This document shows, piece by piece, positions 1 to 11,426 of a stretch of DNA of 64,000 bases (its first letter is position 1; every line of letters begins with the position of its first letter). The DNA lies in NCBI GenBank assembly GCA_014904985.1, contig MU128910.1, positions 379,399 through 443,398 of the forward strand, in the 5' to 3' direction. The notes below the pieces were generated by a model that was not told the DNA's origin, searched no databases, and worked only from the letters and a program-made list of their open reading frames with translations. The stretch is from Hydnum rufescens UP504. Lineage: Eukaryota > Basidiomycota > Agaricomycetes > Cantharellales > Hydnaceae. The position numbers and the translations under genes are program-made.

Positions 1-388
1 TTGTCAGAGTTTGTCTGTTTCCCGGTTAATTCCAGATTTGTTTCCGGTTTGTTTCCAGTTTTGGTTCCAGCCTTGTTCCAATTTGTCCCCGTCTCCGTTT
101 CATTTCCCCTTCATTTCCGCGTTTCCTTTACTTCTGGTTCCCACACACTTACCCCTGGCCCTGTCCCTGTCCCTTCAGCAACTGTCAGAGGAAATCCAGA
201 ACATGATGAAACACCACAACACCACCATCAACCTGGAGGAGAGGAGGACTCCTTGGCCTTGGCAGTTGGTTCCACTGGTGAAACATCTGAAGATGATGAG
301 GAGGAAGGCAACAAGGATGACAAAGGCAAGGATGATGGCAATGATGGTGATAATAACAACAAGGGCAAGGATATTTACCATGATAATA
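1..388 (+). CDS. Partial unknown ORF with acidic Asp/Glu/Asn/Lys-rich end
   Basis: An open frame runs in from the window edge. The first ~50 residues are rich in Phe, Pro, Ser and Val and look like translated noncoding DNA. The last ~70 residues are His-rich, then strongly acidic (Asp/Glu/Asn/Lys runs), a composition common in disordered fungal protein regions. The frame closes just after a possible 5' splice site (gtaagacc at 389), so it could be an internal exon of a gene continuing to the right, perhaps towards the dioxygenase-like exon at 1269. I recognise no family. An overlapping second frame is also open, which weakens the call. Confidence 0.22.
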
Positions 389-1268
389 TGTAAGACCTAT
401 TAATTTATATCAGGGGTAATAGTCCTGATATAATTTTAGCAGATCTGCCCCAAATGAAGTTCAAGGAAACAGCAAGACAAGGTGAAACAAGAAGAGGCAG
501 CAGCAGAAACAGTGTCAGAGTCCCTATCAGCAAGATCATTGTGCTAATCGAATGGCTCATTTCAATCAGCAGAAAACCAATGAAAATGGTTTTTATTTCC
601 CCTAGAATTGAAGGGTAAATATAATTTTAATGCCTTTGCCCCTGGCAGTTGAGGAGTTTTCCTCCAGTACCCCGGAGTCATCCAGTGTACCTCCCACCCA
701 ATGGGATCAAACAGGCCCTGCCAGTCAGGAGAAAGTTTTCAATTCCTTCCAATCATCTTGGAAGAATGGCCTGGAAACTGTACAAGTTACTGGCCATTGT
801 ATGTGGTGACTTGTCAAAGGTCAAGCTGCTAACTGGATGCCTGACACCACCACCATTCTTGGCATCTTGAGGCATTTACCCCTGCCCCAAAGTACTGTGG
901 ACACTATGTGAATGGCACTCCAAGGATATCATGATTCCAATCCATTTTCAAATTCTACCCAAGATACACATGACAAATGAACTGGTCAATACAAACCTGT
1001 CACTCATATTGGATTCTGGGCAAAGGCTAGCAGGAAAAGGAAAGGGAAAAAAAAGGGGTATCCTTGGGTTACAACAGAAATGACAAATCAATCTGCTGAC
1101 ACCAATACATACCTCACTCAATCTGCCAAGAGTTGGAAGAAAACATCAATCCTCACATTATGAATACCTTGTGCCTGGAGGATCCAAAATTGTGGTGGAG
1201 GATGAGGATGTGAGTGTTTGTCTTGTTTCTCACCATCAATAGTAATGATATGTTGGATTTATTTCCAG
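389..1268. other. Stretch without a convincing gene
   Basis: Short frames only, each interrupted. A possible intron with gtgagt at 1211 and ttccag ending near 1268 would lead into the exon at 1269. Nothing else recognisable is seen here. Confidence 0.3.
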
Positions 1269-1640
1269 GATCCAGCTCTTCTTGGACATCAATTATCAAA
1301 AAGAATATTCTGAATACCCTACCTTCACTGGGGAGCTCCCTAGCAGCTGCATTGCACTGATTGATGGTGCCTCAGACATTCTCCACCTTGATATGTCTGA
1401 TGCAAAGCAAACTCTTAACTTCATTATCTCCTTTGGAGAGTTCAACAAGTGCTACTTATATCTCCCCCAAGTGGCTAAAAAGATATTGTTGGAAGAAAGC
1501 TGGGTGTTTGGGTTCTCTGGTTCTGTCCTGGCTCACTGTGTGGACTTTGAGGGGGGAAGACGATTCTCTATTAATGCCTTCACTTGTGCAGGCACTTATC
1601 ATGCTGCCCATGCTTTCTGGAAAACATATGGAATTAAATT
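1269..1640 (+). pseudogene. Exon of a possible 2OG-Fe(II) dioxygenase, TET/JBP-like
   Basis: This open exon of about 120 residues carries the layout of a double-stranded beta-helix 2-oxoglutarate/Fe(II) dioxygenase. An HLD (HxD) iron motif lies at 1384-1392. A second iron His in LAH follows 48 residues later, at 1534. An Arg (RRFS, near 1561) sits nine residues after that, where the 2OG carboxylate is normally bound. Between them are a Gly-rich turn and an LP strand like those in fungal TET/JBP proteins, which oxidise 5-methylcytosine and are often carried by KDZ transposons. The exon appears to start after ttccag and to end at gtgagt (1641). No convincing flanking exons were found, so this may be a fragment. 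The fold is a moderate inference and the subfamily a weaker one. Confidence 0.45.
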
Positions 1641-3700
1641 GTGAGTAATTTTCAACTGCCTGGAATTGCTTTCCCCTCTCACCAAATTTTCATGATGTTG
1701 TGGCTGGGCTCCCATCAGGTAGTGACTTCCCAGATGTCTTAGGATTCAGAATGTATTAAAATGGCATGTCTGATTAAGGTTTTCCCCTCTGTGGCCAAGG
1801 CCCAGTGATATTCTGTAATTCTAATCAAAAGGCACTGGTATTAATGGCTTCACTAACCCCAAGTTTGAGCCACATACACTAACTTTTTCCCACCCCCCTG
1901 GAACTAAATGGAGCATTTAGGAAAATGTGACTTTAAAGAGGTGAAGTGACTGAAAAAGAAGAGAATGCCATGTTGGAGGGATAAACCCCTACACTGTACT
2001 ATCCACATTTGAGTCCAATTGTCTCCTCAAATGAATCCATATATATTTGATGGCCTTCATATCCATTTTCTATCCTATAGGATGAGGCACTTGTTTGTCC
2101 ATCTGTGGTACTTCAACAGTCCACAATGAATTGTACTTATCTAGGACCAGCTGAGTATGGCCATTGCAATTCAACTTGCTTCATTCTTTTCCTATTAGAT
2201 GAGCACCTGCATATCCTGCACCTTAAGGGCAGCATATTGGTTTGAATTATGTAACATCTGGACCTTGGATCCAACTTGCAGATTAGTCACATGATAAATA
2301 GGGGCTATACAATGCTCTCAAGGAGTAAAAATGGTATTTCTCCCTCAATTTTGATCAGATCATCTCAGAAAGACAATTCCCTGAAAGCTATGACTCACAC
2401 CTATTGAATGGTACCAAACACCAGCTTGATTGGATGCAATTTTCACTTTCCAGAACATTTTTACTGTGTATCTCCTTATTACCATGAGTATTTTTCAATT
2501 TTCTCCATTAATTTTGATTGTATCACCTCATGAAAGTAGCACCTGGAAAGCCACCATTCATCACTATTGATTGGTCCCAAGCACAAAATTAACAGACCAA
2601 AACTGCACTTTCTAGATCATTTCTACATCATACTTCACACTCTTCTTCAGTATTTCTCAAATTTCTCAGTTAGTTTTGATCCAATTCATTTGTGGAAAAG
2701 ACACCCTGAAAATGTTCAAAAATGTACATCCAACAGGTACCAAGGGCAAGGTGATTGGATTAGAACTTGCTCTTTTATGATTTAACTCCCCAATGTCTCA
2801 CTTATCAATATCTCCACTTTTTCTGATTACTAAAGGCAATTATGCCTTGTCCATCATTTATCTGACAAAGGGGACATTCAGGTTGACCATTTCCACTTAT
2901 CCCCAAGGGATTCTGTTCTGTAGGGATGGAGCAATAGTTTGGTTAAGTCATATTTCACTATTCTGACTTGAATTAGGAATATCTCCTTCACTTTTGAAGC
3001 TTTTGACTTGATTTTGGCTTCATTAATTTCACCTAAATCCCACCTTTCTGTTGATTACTCCATCATTTTTCTGGGATGTATATTAAGCACAGAAAGTGTG
3101 AATTTTGATTGTCTTTCCCCTCATCCCCAGTTTTGAAGCTTGAAGAACAGCTGCTGGAATTAGGTTAAAGTCCACTACAAGACTCCTACTAATTCCACAT
3201 TTTGAGGGGTTCTTAGAGAAGGACCTTTGGTGTGATCTCACTTCCTTTATTCACTGTCTAGATACTAGATACTCTGTGTCTAGGTAGTCCCATAACCAAT
3301 CTCAAAGACCATTCCTTCACCCTGGACCTCAACCTCAGATTGATCCCATGACCTTCTCCTTTTGTCCTTGTTTCTATATCACAGACTGGCTGGATTTCTT
3401 TGGAATTTCCTGCTTACAACAGATGGCAAAGGAAGCTTCTAGAGTAGTTGGGGGGTTTAGGTAGAATATGGATAGAAAAATGGTGGAAGGATATGGAATA
3501 AGGGCCTTTATGGTATAAATATCCAGAAGATTTAGCCTGGGAGAAGAGGAAAAAACTACTAGCTATCAGGCAACTAAGCCACCAGCAGTAGAGTGGATTT
3601 GGAACATCCTAGCAGTATCTGAGGTAACTTGCTCTAAATCATTGTGATTGTTCCCTAGGATGAAGGTGGAGGACTGGAAGAACTATCGATTATTATGATT
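1641..3700. other. AT-rich stretch without recognisable genes
   Basis: No frame of convincing coding quality on either strand. It contains an LTR-A-like periodic sequence (2337-2765, listed separately); the rest is unassigned, probably old transposon debris. Confidence 0.4.
2337..2765 (+). repeat. LTR-A-related sequence with ~160-bp internal periodicity
   Basis: Three diverged units begin near 2347, 2514 and 2672, each with a TTTTGAT start followed by a GAAAG, CACC and GGTACCAA-like series. The first ~95 bp aligns without gaps to the reverse complement of part of LTR-A (about 9932-10026), sharing blocks such as GAAAGCTA, TCACACCT and GTACCAAACAC. I read it as a very old relative of the LTR-A family in the opposite orientation. 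Confidence 0.5.
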
Positions 3701-5586
3701 TTAAAAATTGGGATTAAGGCCAAGTACAAAAGCTAGGGCTTGAGCCCATCGCTGTGTCAAAGACTCATGGTCCAACATGGGTAGCCAAGGAGAAATGAAT
3801 GTGTGGAGTTGTCCAATATCCTCTACTGTTAAATCACCTTCTGGTGGCTCCACCATGACCTCATTCAAATTATCTGGAGGACCTCTTCGACCAATCCAAG
3901 AAGATGTGTTCTCTGTGATAGTGTTGTTCTGAAGCTGTGAATCTGCCAGCACCAGTTCCGATAAAGCTGCCCAATCAACCCCAAACAATTCAAGGTCCTG
4001 TGGTAATATGACATCATCCTGTACCTTGTGGAGCATGGCAGGATTGTTATTGCTATTGACAACAAAGTCATGTGGGGCCAAGAAATCCCTTCAAATCCCA
4101 TGCACTAGCATGTCAAAGTAAAAGAAGTCGATGGGTGAATGACTGTGCTGTCCCCGGATGTGGATTCGATGGTGGTTCCAAGTGCATGTGAAAAAGAGCA
4201 GTTCATTGTTGATGTCAGGAAGGAAAAGGTAATGAAGTAGCCACTTATGGCTTCAGCTGTTGACATCAAAACCATGGTGCAACTCGAGGGATGTGAAAAA
4301 TTCAGCCCACTTGGCTCCAAGTTGGGTGGTCACATCTACCCACAGATGCTCAATTCACACATTGTGGACACTCCTAGAATATTCCAATCAGAAGGAATTA
4401 CAACAAGCATGGGATTAAATGATAACCACCTCCCCCAGATATAGGACCCTCAGTTCTGACCATGGTAATGCTCCATATAAGCAGCTACCTGGAGATTCTC
4501 TGTTCCATGATCACCATGAACATGTGAAGGGAGTCCATACTGGGAAACCCCTTGAAGAAAGACCCCCAACACTGTATTGGCTCGATTGTTATTACTTGCA
4601 TGTAAGGAAGTAATTAGTCTTGAATGGCCATCAATAAACCCATGGATGACAATGTTCCATCTGATGAGGCCTACACAGAAAATCATAAGTAAGCAGTATG
4701 ACATGCAAACTTGCAGAACACTGACCATGTTGCCCATCATGATGCCACAGAAAGTTGGGGCCAGGGACACTGTACACTCATTGCTCAATTATGATTTGCT
4801 CAAATAGACATTGTATTGGATCAATATGAAGCAATGAGGCTCAGATACAGTCATGTGGCACATTTTCACCCATGGAGCAGAATGAACCATGAAGCATTGA
4901 TATCCCTGCATTGGGGAAATGAATGCGTACTTGAGTGACAGCATTGTCAAGTTCTTCATCTGTCCAGAGAGACACCATGGTTCAGAATGCCCACACTTGA
5001 GTAAAAATGACATGTCCAGGGGTATTGGTGTCATTGGTGACAGTGCAGATGAAAGGATACTCCTGTGGTTCTCTCATTCCATATTCCAGGAGGGCACCAT
5101 GGACGATTGGGTGAGATATACTGAGAAACTCAGCAATTCCACTGATGGTTCAGTGCTGGATGGCCCATGATAGCCATTCATGGTCAATGACTGCCCACAG
5201 ATGACCATGGCCACCAGTTCGAATCCAGGTAACAGGGTGGGGCTGTCCATGATGTGAAGACTCTACTGCATCAAGGTAGCCTTGCTGGATCTCAGCACTC
5301 AGAAGGATAATGTTATTGTGGATAACATCAGCCTCTTCGTGACTGAGGGATTCATTCTATAATTTTTCAGAGACCATTGGTACCTATGATTTCCAATTAT
5401 TGTACAAAGACCAGAAGAACCTACTTGTTCAAGCATCTCTGAATATCTATCAAGATCATCACCCACTTGAGATATCACAGTGGGATCATGATGGGGACTG
5501 TCAAGTACAGTCTGTACAGAGTGAAAGAGTTGATAATATTGATGGCGGAATGCCACAGCAATTGAGTGGTGATGGTTATGTTCCAT
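3701..5586 (-). pseudogene. Broken basidiomycete integrase-core (rve) family protein
   Basis: The minus strand holds successive blocks of a protein family common in Agaricomycetes that has an integrase/RNase H-like catalytic core. From N to C terminus: a leader (5586-5299); a helix-turn-helix-like stretch with WAIQH and ISGIAEFL (about 5200-5100); the catalytic block (4788-4450) with HGFIDGHSR, NNNRANTVL and GDHGTEN, holding the Asp, Asp and nearby Glu residues; then WLLHYLF-like and C-terminal blocks with LELFGVDWAAL and GPPDNLNEV (4320-3701). The blocks fall in different frames with several stops, so it cannot make a full protein. Members are often stand-alone genes rather than clear LTR-element parts, so I call this a relic without assigning a transposon. 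The copia element inserted 76 bp upstream of its first ATG. Confidence 0.8.
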
Positions 5587-5661
5587 GAGTGGAGTCTCCC
5601 CAAATTTTCCAGAAGTAACCAGAGGTGACTGACTAGGCTACAGGCCCCTCTGACAAAATAT

Positions 5662-6037
5662 TGTTGGAGTACAGCCAGATGTGGTAAGCTCAGCAATGCA
5701 GACAGATACAGAAACCTCAGCAGCTATGCCTACTTCAGCCTTGCCCCTATTTCAGTATATCTGATTTATGCCCCTTTAATTCCTTCTATGCCTGCCTTCC
5801 AGATTGAACATGCATTCCTATTGTGTACTTCAGTATATACTACCTCCGAGGCTCCTGTGCCCCTCAGTTCTTTTTCCCAAAGACTGAGGTTAGCTTTGTT
5901 GTCACTTCTTCTGTAGTATAGTCACTTATCTGGATCTCCTATAGTACTGACTGTTCTAGGTACTATTCTCAATATTAGTTCTTTTTCCTGAAGACTGAGT
6001 ACCGACTGTTCTAGTATAACCAAGTACTCCACCAATA
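5662..6037 (+). repeat. 5' LTR of the copia element
   Basis: It begins TGTTGGAGTACAGC and ends CCAATA, a near-perfect terminal inverted pair, and is 376 bp long. It matches the 3' LTR over its full length with about 25 substitutions, all transitions, and one 1-bp indel. A primer-binding site follows immediately. Confidence 0.9.
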
Positions 6038-6050
6038 GGTTATGGGCCCA
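6038..6050 (+). other. Primer-binding site, initiator tRNA-Met type
   Basis: GGTTATGGGCCCA directly follows the LTR. It is complementary to the anticodon stem-loop of initiator tRNA-Met, the internal half-tRNA primer known from Drosophila copia and used by many copia-type elements. Confidence 0.7.
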
Positions 6051-6096
6051 TTGGTCCTCTAATTACTAGAACAAATATCAGCCTGCTGAACTCACC

Positions 6097-8562
6097 ATGT
6101 CCACATCCACTTCCAACAAGCCATCCTCCCAACTCTACAATATACCAAAGCTCCTTAATGATGGATCCAACTACACTCTGTGGAAGTTCCACATTAGCCA
6201 GGTTCTGGAAGCTTGGGGCCTCTCTGAATATGTAAGTGGAGCCAAGCCGAAGCCCAGCATCTCCAATACCAAAGGCCTAGAGGAATGGACAGTCAAGGAT
6301 CATGATGCTCACCTCCAAGTCACTCTTACTCTGGAGGACAATCCCTTACTCGGCATTCTTAACCTTACTGAGTCTAAGGCCATATGGGATGCCCTCTCAT
6401 CGCATTATGATGGAAGAGGTCTACAGAGTGTTGCTTACCTAATGGACAAGGTCTTCCAAAGCCAGATGAGTGACTCTCAGGACCTCCAAATGCAAATAAA
6501 TGAGTTGCACACCTATGCAAGTAAACTCAACTCACTCAGCCATCCACTGGACAATAAAATGTTTGCAGTTGCAATAATCCTATCACTCCCTCCATCATAC
6601 TCCACTCTCCAAACAGTCATTTCCACTGCATCCGGCAATAGGCTCAATTTCCAAGAAGTCATCAGCACTATTCTTGCCAAGGAACAGCACTGATGTGAAA
6701 CCAGCAATAAAGCTCTAAAAGCATGCACTGGAAAAACCAGCAAGTCGAATAAGCCAAAAGGTGACTGACTGACATGCTCAAATTGCAAAAAGCTCGGTCA
6801 CACTAAGGAGAAGTGTTGGGCACCTGGTGGTGGCACCGAGAAGGAGAAGGGGAAGCCAACCAAAAAGGTGAAGGATGAGAAGGTGAAAGTTGCTAGCACC
6901 CAAGATGAAAGCAACACCCTCAAGATCTTCATCACCAACATCAGTTCCCATGCCTACAAGGCATTTATGGAGAACAAACATCTAAATACTCGGATTGTTG
7001 ACTCCGGTGCCTTGGCACACATGTCATCTCATTGTGACTGGTTTGAAAGCTACAAACCACTATTGCCTTCCTGGAAAGTCTGGCTTGGCAACAATCACTA
7101 CATTGAAGTGGTTGGAGAAGGACAAATAAATGTCCAACTCACCATTGACAGAACCCAAAAGGTCAAAGGCCTATTCAAGCACGTACTATATGTGCCAGAC
7201 CTAAATGGAAGCCTCCTGTCTGTTTGCAAGCTTGCCAATGATGGTCATATCACCGAATTCAAAGGCAGCCACTGCACCATCTGAAATGGAGTCACTCAGC
7301 GAGTAATTGGACAAGCCACACTGGATGACAGTCCATACATCCTAGCCATTACAGTTCCGAATGCCAAAAAGGCCAAAGTTTCGACCACTAGTGCCAACGA
7401 GCACAGCAATGACTCAGTCACTGAAGCTGCTCTTGCTGCACAAATTTCCAAAGCCACCTTGAACCAATGGCACTGCCAGCTTGGTCACATAAATGTTGAC
7501 TATGTCCATCACTCTCCTCCAGATCTTTGGCTGCAAAGCCTGGGTCCATATTCCTGAACATCTGTGATCCAAATTTGGCAGTAAATCTATGCCATGCCTG
7601 TATCTTGGACATTCCGAGAACAAAAAGGCATTTGTGCTGTACAATGCCAAATCAAGAAAAATTGTTGAGTCATGCAACATGGATTTTGATGAAGGGTTGG
7701 TGAGCAAGATCATGTGACCATAAAGGTCCCAGAAGGAAAACAGGACAGTGGTGGAAATGACGAGGCAGTAGTGGATTCAGGGGGGGAGAAGCCTCAGTCA
7801 ACTGAGGCAAGTCCGAATCCAGCAACCCCCTCAGTCGAAAAAAGTCAAGCCTTGGGACCCATTCCAGAGGCTATTCCCCCATGTTGCTCTGTCGTCAGAC
7901 CCAAGCCCCAGTTTGTGTTGATGAAGACCCACGGTTTGAGCTTACATCATATAATTGGTAAGCAAAACCCAGTCTTGGCAGAAATGAGGATTCAGTGGGT
8001 GATGTTGCAAACATTGTAACTCATCCAGACAAGCCTACATCATATGAGGATGCTATGTCACAACCCAAAGCTGAGTTGTGGAAGCAAGCCTGTGCGAGAG
8101 AAATTGCCACCCTAAAAGGTCTCAGCACTTTCAACATCTCTGAAAGACCAGCAGATTGGTGTGTTGTTACTTCACAATGGACCTTCAAATTGAAGCATGG
8201 ACCTGACAGTGAAATCACACTCTATAAGGCTCAGCTCATAGCCAAAGGATACTCAGAAGTCCCTGGAATTGACTTCAATGAGACCTTTGCCCTGGCTTTA
8301 AAGAAATCCTCCCTCCTTGCATTACTTGCATATGCCACACAACATGACCTCAAAATTGAACAGATGGATGTAAAGTCTGCATTCTTAAATGGGATCCTCA
8401 AAGAGGAAATCTATATGGAGGCTCCACCTGGCCTCTCTATCCTGGACAGAATGGTATTTCATCTAAAGAAAACCATCTATGGTCTCCGACAGGCACCATG
8501 TGAATGGTACAAGTGTATCCTGAAGATATTCTTGAAACTCAGCTACAAACACAGTGATGCAG
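6097..8562 (+). pseudogene. copia gag-pol, 5' portion (gag, protease, partial integrase, RT start)
   Basis: Starts at MSTSTSNK after the primer site. Gag (6097-6693) has the YTLWKF and IWDALSSHY features of copia Gag proteins. A CCHC knuckle (CSNCKKLGHTKEKC, from 6775) and a protease active site (DSGALAHMS, about 7000) follow in the same frame, crossed by in-frame TGA stops at 6691, near 6765 and at 7282. A GAG-pre-integrase motif (WHCQLGHIN, about 7465) jumps almost at once to the C-terminal integrase motif FGCKAWVHIPE (about 7530), so the zinc-binding and catalytic core has been deleted. The RT portion (7995-8558) has FNETFALAL, KIEQMDVKSAFLNG and KTIYGLRQAPCEWY. Translation is cut at the HSDA codons by LTR-A. 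The rest of pol is at 56148-57162. Confidence 0.88.
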
Positions 8563-10146
8563 TATAGAAGAAGGATTGGGAGCTCCGATGACTGTCAAAT
8601 CAAACTCTGGTTCAGCCAGTGTGTAGATGGGAGACTGTATTTCTGTTTTTATTCAATGGGCTGGTTCGCTCTGATGGTTGATCACTCTCTAACAAGTTGT
8701 GTATGGTATTCAGTAGAGGATAATATTGAGGTATGGACTAGCTATAGTCAATGATATATCGAGGGATGCTTGTGAAAGGCTTATACATGTTGTATTGAAC
8801 TGTTTACTGCTATTTGTGTGTACCTATTTGTGTCCTCCTGGTCAAAATGTGGATTCAAAAGAGGGTTCTAGACTAGTTTAAGCTTGATTCAGTGTGTCAA
8901 TGTGTTTCTTTCTTCTTCTGACTTGACTTTGTTATTACTCACCTTTCCTTGGATGTCCAGCAACTCTAACCTTAGGTCCTGCAACTATCCTTGGCTTAGT
9001 ATTTCGCATAGAGGGCTTCCAGTGACTTCAACTTTGTATATGACTTAGCTCCAGATGGCTTTAGATCAGTACTCTCTTCAGATGCAAGCAGATTTTGTAG
9101 ACAGTAGTATATTCCAGTAGTGAGGAGATGGGGGGATACAGGAAAATCTACCAGCTTTTATACCTTTCTGAAGGTGGCTGTGTTTAAAGAATATGACTCA
9201 CTCCTAGGTGAGTCATATGTGAGAACAATAGGGTTGTCAAGGAGGGTGAGTCATTCATAAAGTGGTTGCATGATAGGTGAGTCATTCATAAAGTGGTTGC
9301 AAGGAAGGTGAGTCATTCATAAACAGAACAAAAGGGTTGCTAAGAAGGTGTTATCTTTCATAAAGTGGTTGCAAGGAAGGTGAGTCATTCATAAACAGAA
9401 CAAAAGGGTAGTCAAGGAGGTGTTATCTTTCTTATCTGTGAGGTTCTAGAAGTTATTTGTGGCAATGGGAGATGAATTCAAAGGATATTTCCGAGTTCTT
9501 GGAGATTAATTTGTTTGTAGTCCAGTGGTTAAGATGTTTTTGTTGCTGGTTGATAATGGGGACAAGTGCATGGGATGGGATTTGATGCAGAAACAGCAGT
9601 TCGCATCCGTAATAGACGTTCTTGGTATCATTATATGCGGATTTTTAACAGCTTTCTGGGAGCAGTGGTTCCAAGCAGATCCGGTGTAAACTGACAGAGA
9701 AATTCATTTTTTACTGATGGGTGTTGATTCTGATAGTAATATCATTCTGTAGAGTTCAGTTTTGATCTGTTCTTTGCGCGCTCAGTACCTTTGGATGTGG
9801 ATTTTTATATATCTTTCTAGGCACAGTTGTTCCAAGGGGATCGGATGTGAACTGAGGGAGAGATTCATTTTTTACTGGAAATCTCAGATTTTGATAGTAA
9901 AATTGGCCTGGAGAGTGCAGTTTTGGTCCGTTCAACTTGTGTTTGGTACTGTTGGAAAGGTGTGAATCGTAGCTTTCTAAGCGTTATATGGGTGTACCTC
10001 TCCGATCAAAACTGATGGAGTAATCGAATGAACTCTGTTTTCATGCATAGCTGTAATTAATTTTGTAATAGGTCACATGATCATTCCAATGGCTGGGATC
10101 AATGGATATTCACATTTTCTGATACTGGATGTTTTTATCTTCCACA
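8563..10146 (-). repeat. Solo LTR of gypsy family A, copy 1
   Basis: On the minus strand it reads TGTGGAAGAT...CTTCTATA. It is homologous over its length to 22988-24547 and 38470-40153. Its flanks are GCAG (8559-8562) and GTGG (10147-10150), both one CpG transition from GCGG. Internal features are short repeats of GGTGAGTCATTCATAAAG type (about 9240-9420) and two to three diverged ~165-bp repeats (about 9600-10030). No internal region is attached, so it is a solo LTR. The last bases of its right flank touch the left LTR of gypsy B. Confidence 0.8.
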
Positions 10147-10150
10147 GTGG

Positions 10151-10973
10151 TATAGAAGAGACCTAATGAGCTTTATTTGTTTTCTTCAGCTAAAATGTTA
10201 TAAGGGGTTTGTTTAGAATGTGTTAGATGAGGACAGATCAGTTTTGATGGGTTATGTGCCACTCAACTGTTGTTTTGTACTAGTTTTGTTGTTGGTTTGA
10301 CCTTAGGACTTGAACACAAGACTCCAAGATAGATGCTCAGCACAAGATTTGAACACAGGACCTTCAGATACTCCAAAATGCAGATAGCCAGACACCAAGA
10401 TTCAAACACAAGACCTTAAGACACTTTCAAGACACTTCAAGACACAACTGCAAGACTTGAGATTCAAACACATGACTTCAAGAATGGATGTCTAGCAACT
10501 CCTACTCTGAGGGTTCTACAACTATCCACTATTCTTCACATGACTAAGCGAGACTGACACACTCTGATTGTCTTATTCCCTTTTATACTCTTCTCCTTGT
10601 TCGAGATATTATTATTCTCTCTACTAATGGGTACTTGGATACTAGGGTACAATGATCCTCAGGGCACTTTGATCCTTGGAGGGGACTCCTCTTCAGATGC
10701 TCTTCTGCACTAAATTCCCCCCTCTCTTTATACCTTTCTGAACCCTCCACATGACTCATCCTTTTACTAATCACCTTACCAATTGTCTTACTCATCTCTC
10801 TCCTTACTAACCCCTTGCTAGATCACCTGCCTTTAAGTCATGTGCCAAAATGCGGACTTCCTTAGTATAAGTGGTTATACCTCTCTTCCAGAGTTCAATG
10901 CTGGCAAGATGCAGATTTTTCTTGAAGGGCTTAACCCAAGGGGTTTTGAGGCTTGAACGTTTTCTCTTCTACA
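10151..10973 (-). repeat. Left (3') LTR of gypsy B
   Basis: 823 bp, reading TGTAGAAGAGAAAAC...GGTCTCTTCTATA on the minus strand, with inverted ends. It matches 44988-45244, 47853-48448 and the truncated copy at 55331-56143. It is preceded on the left by GTGG, part of the shared target site. I see no clear polypurine tract on its inner edge. Confidence 0.8.
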
Positions 10974-11426
10974 GGTGGCGAACACTTTTTGATTGCAGTC
11001 CCTTGCAATCTTCCTACATCATAGCCTGCAAATTCTGTCAGGGCGACACTGCCATCGAAGCCACAAACAGAAAGAGGAAAGAGATTAATTAACCACACGC
11101 TATTGCAGTGGGAATACTGAGTATACACCACACAACAAGGGACACACAAGTCTCACACCTATCGCAGTGGGAATCCTGAGAGATCAAAACTGGTGATCCC
11201 CCAACTGTGAAGGGCTATAAATACTATTTCCTGCACACAGCCTCTAACCTTCCAGAGCCTTCCGCCATCTTCCATAACCTTCCGGATCCTCCTAGAATGC
11301 GGCTCCACAGCCCATCAGTCAGCCTCCACAGCCACCATCACTAAGCCTCACTAAGCTGACGCAGCCATGTTACGAATCCTGTGCGCACCTCCACATGGCT
11401 ATGCCCCAACTTCCATATGTATCCCC
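10974..11426. promoter_or_regulatory. Noncoding 3' region of gypsy B with a TATA-like box
   Basis: No credible ORF. It contains CTATAAATA at 11215-11223 (plus strand), a repeated GCAGTGGGAAT motif near 11110 and 11165, and TGTTACGAATCC at 11366, a sequence resembling a gypsy LTR terminus. It may be promoter-like or a scrap of another LTR. Confidence 0.3.

Noticed and set aside
11366..11377. TGTTACGAATCC as the start of another gypsy LTR
   Set aside because: No matching GGATTCGTAACA end found nearby, so no LTR could be delimited.
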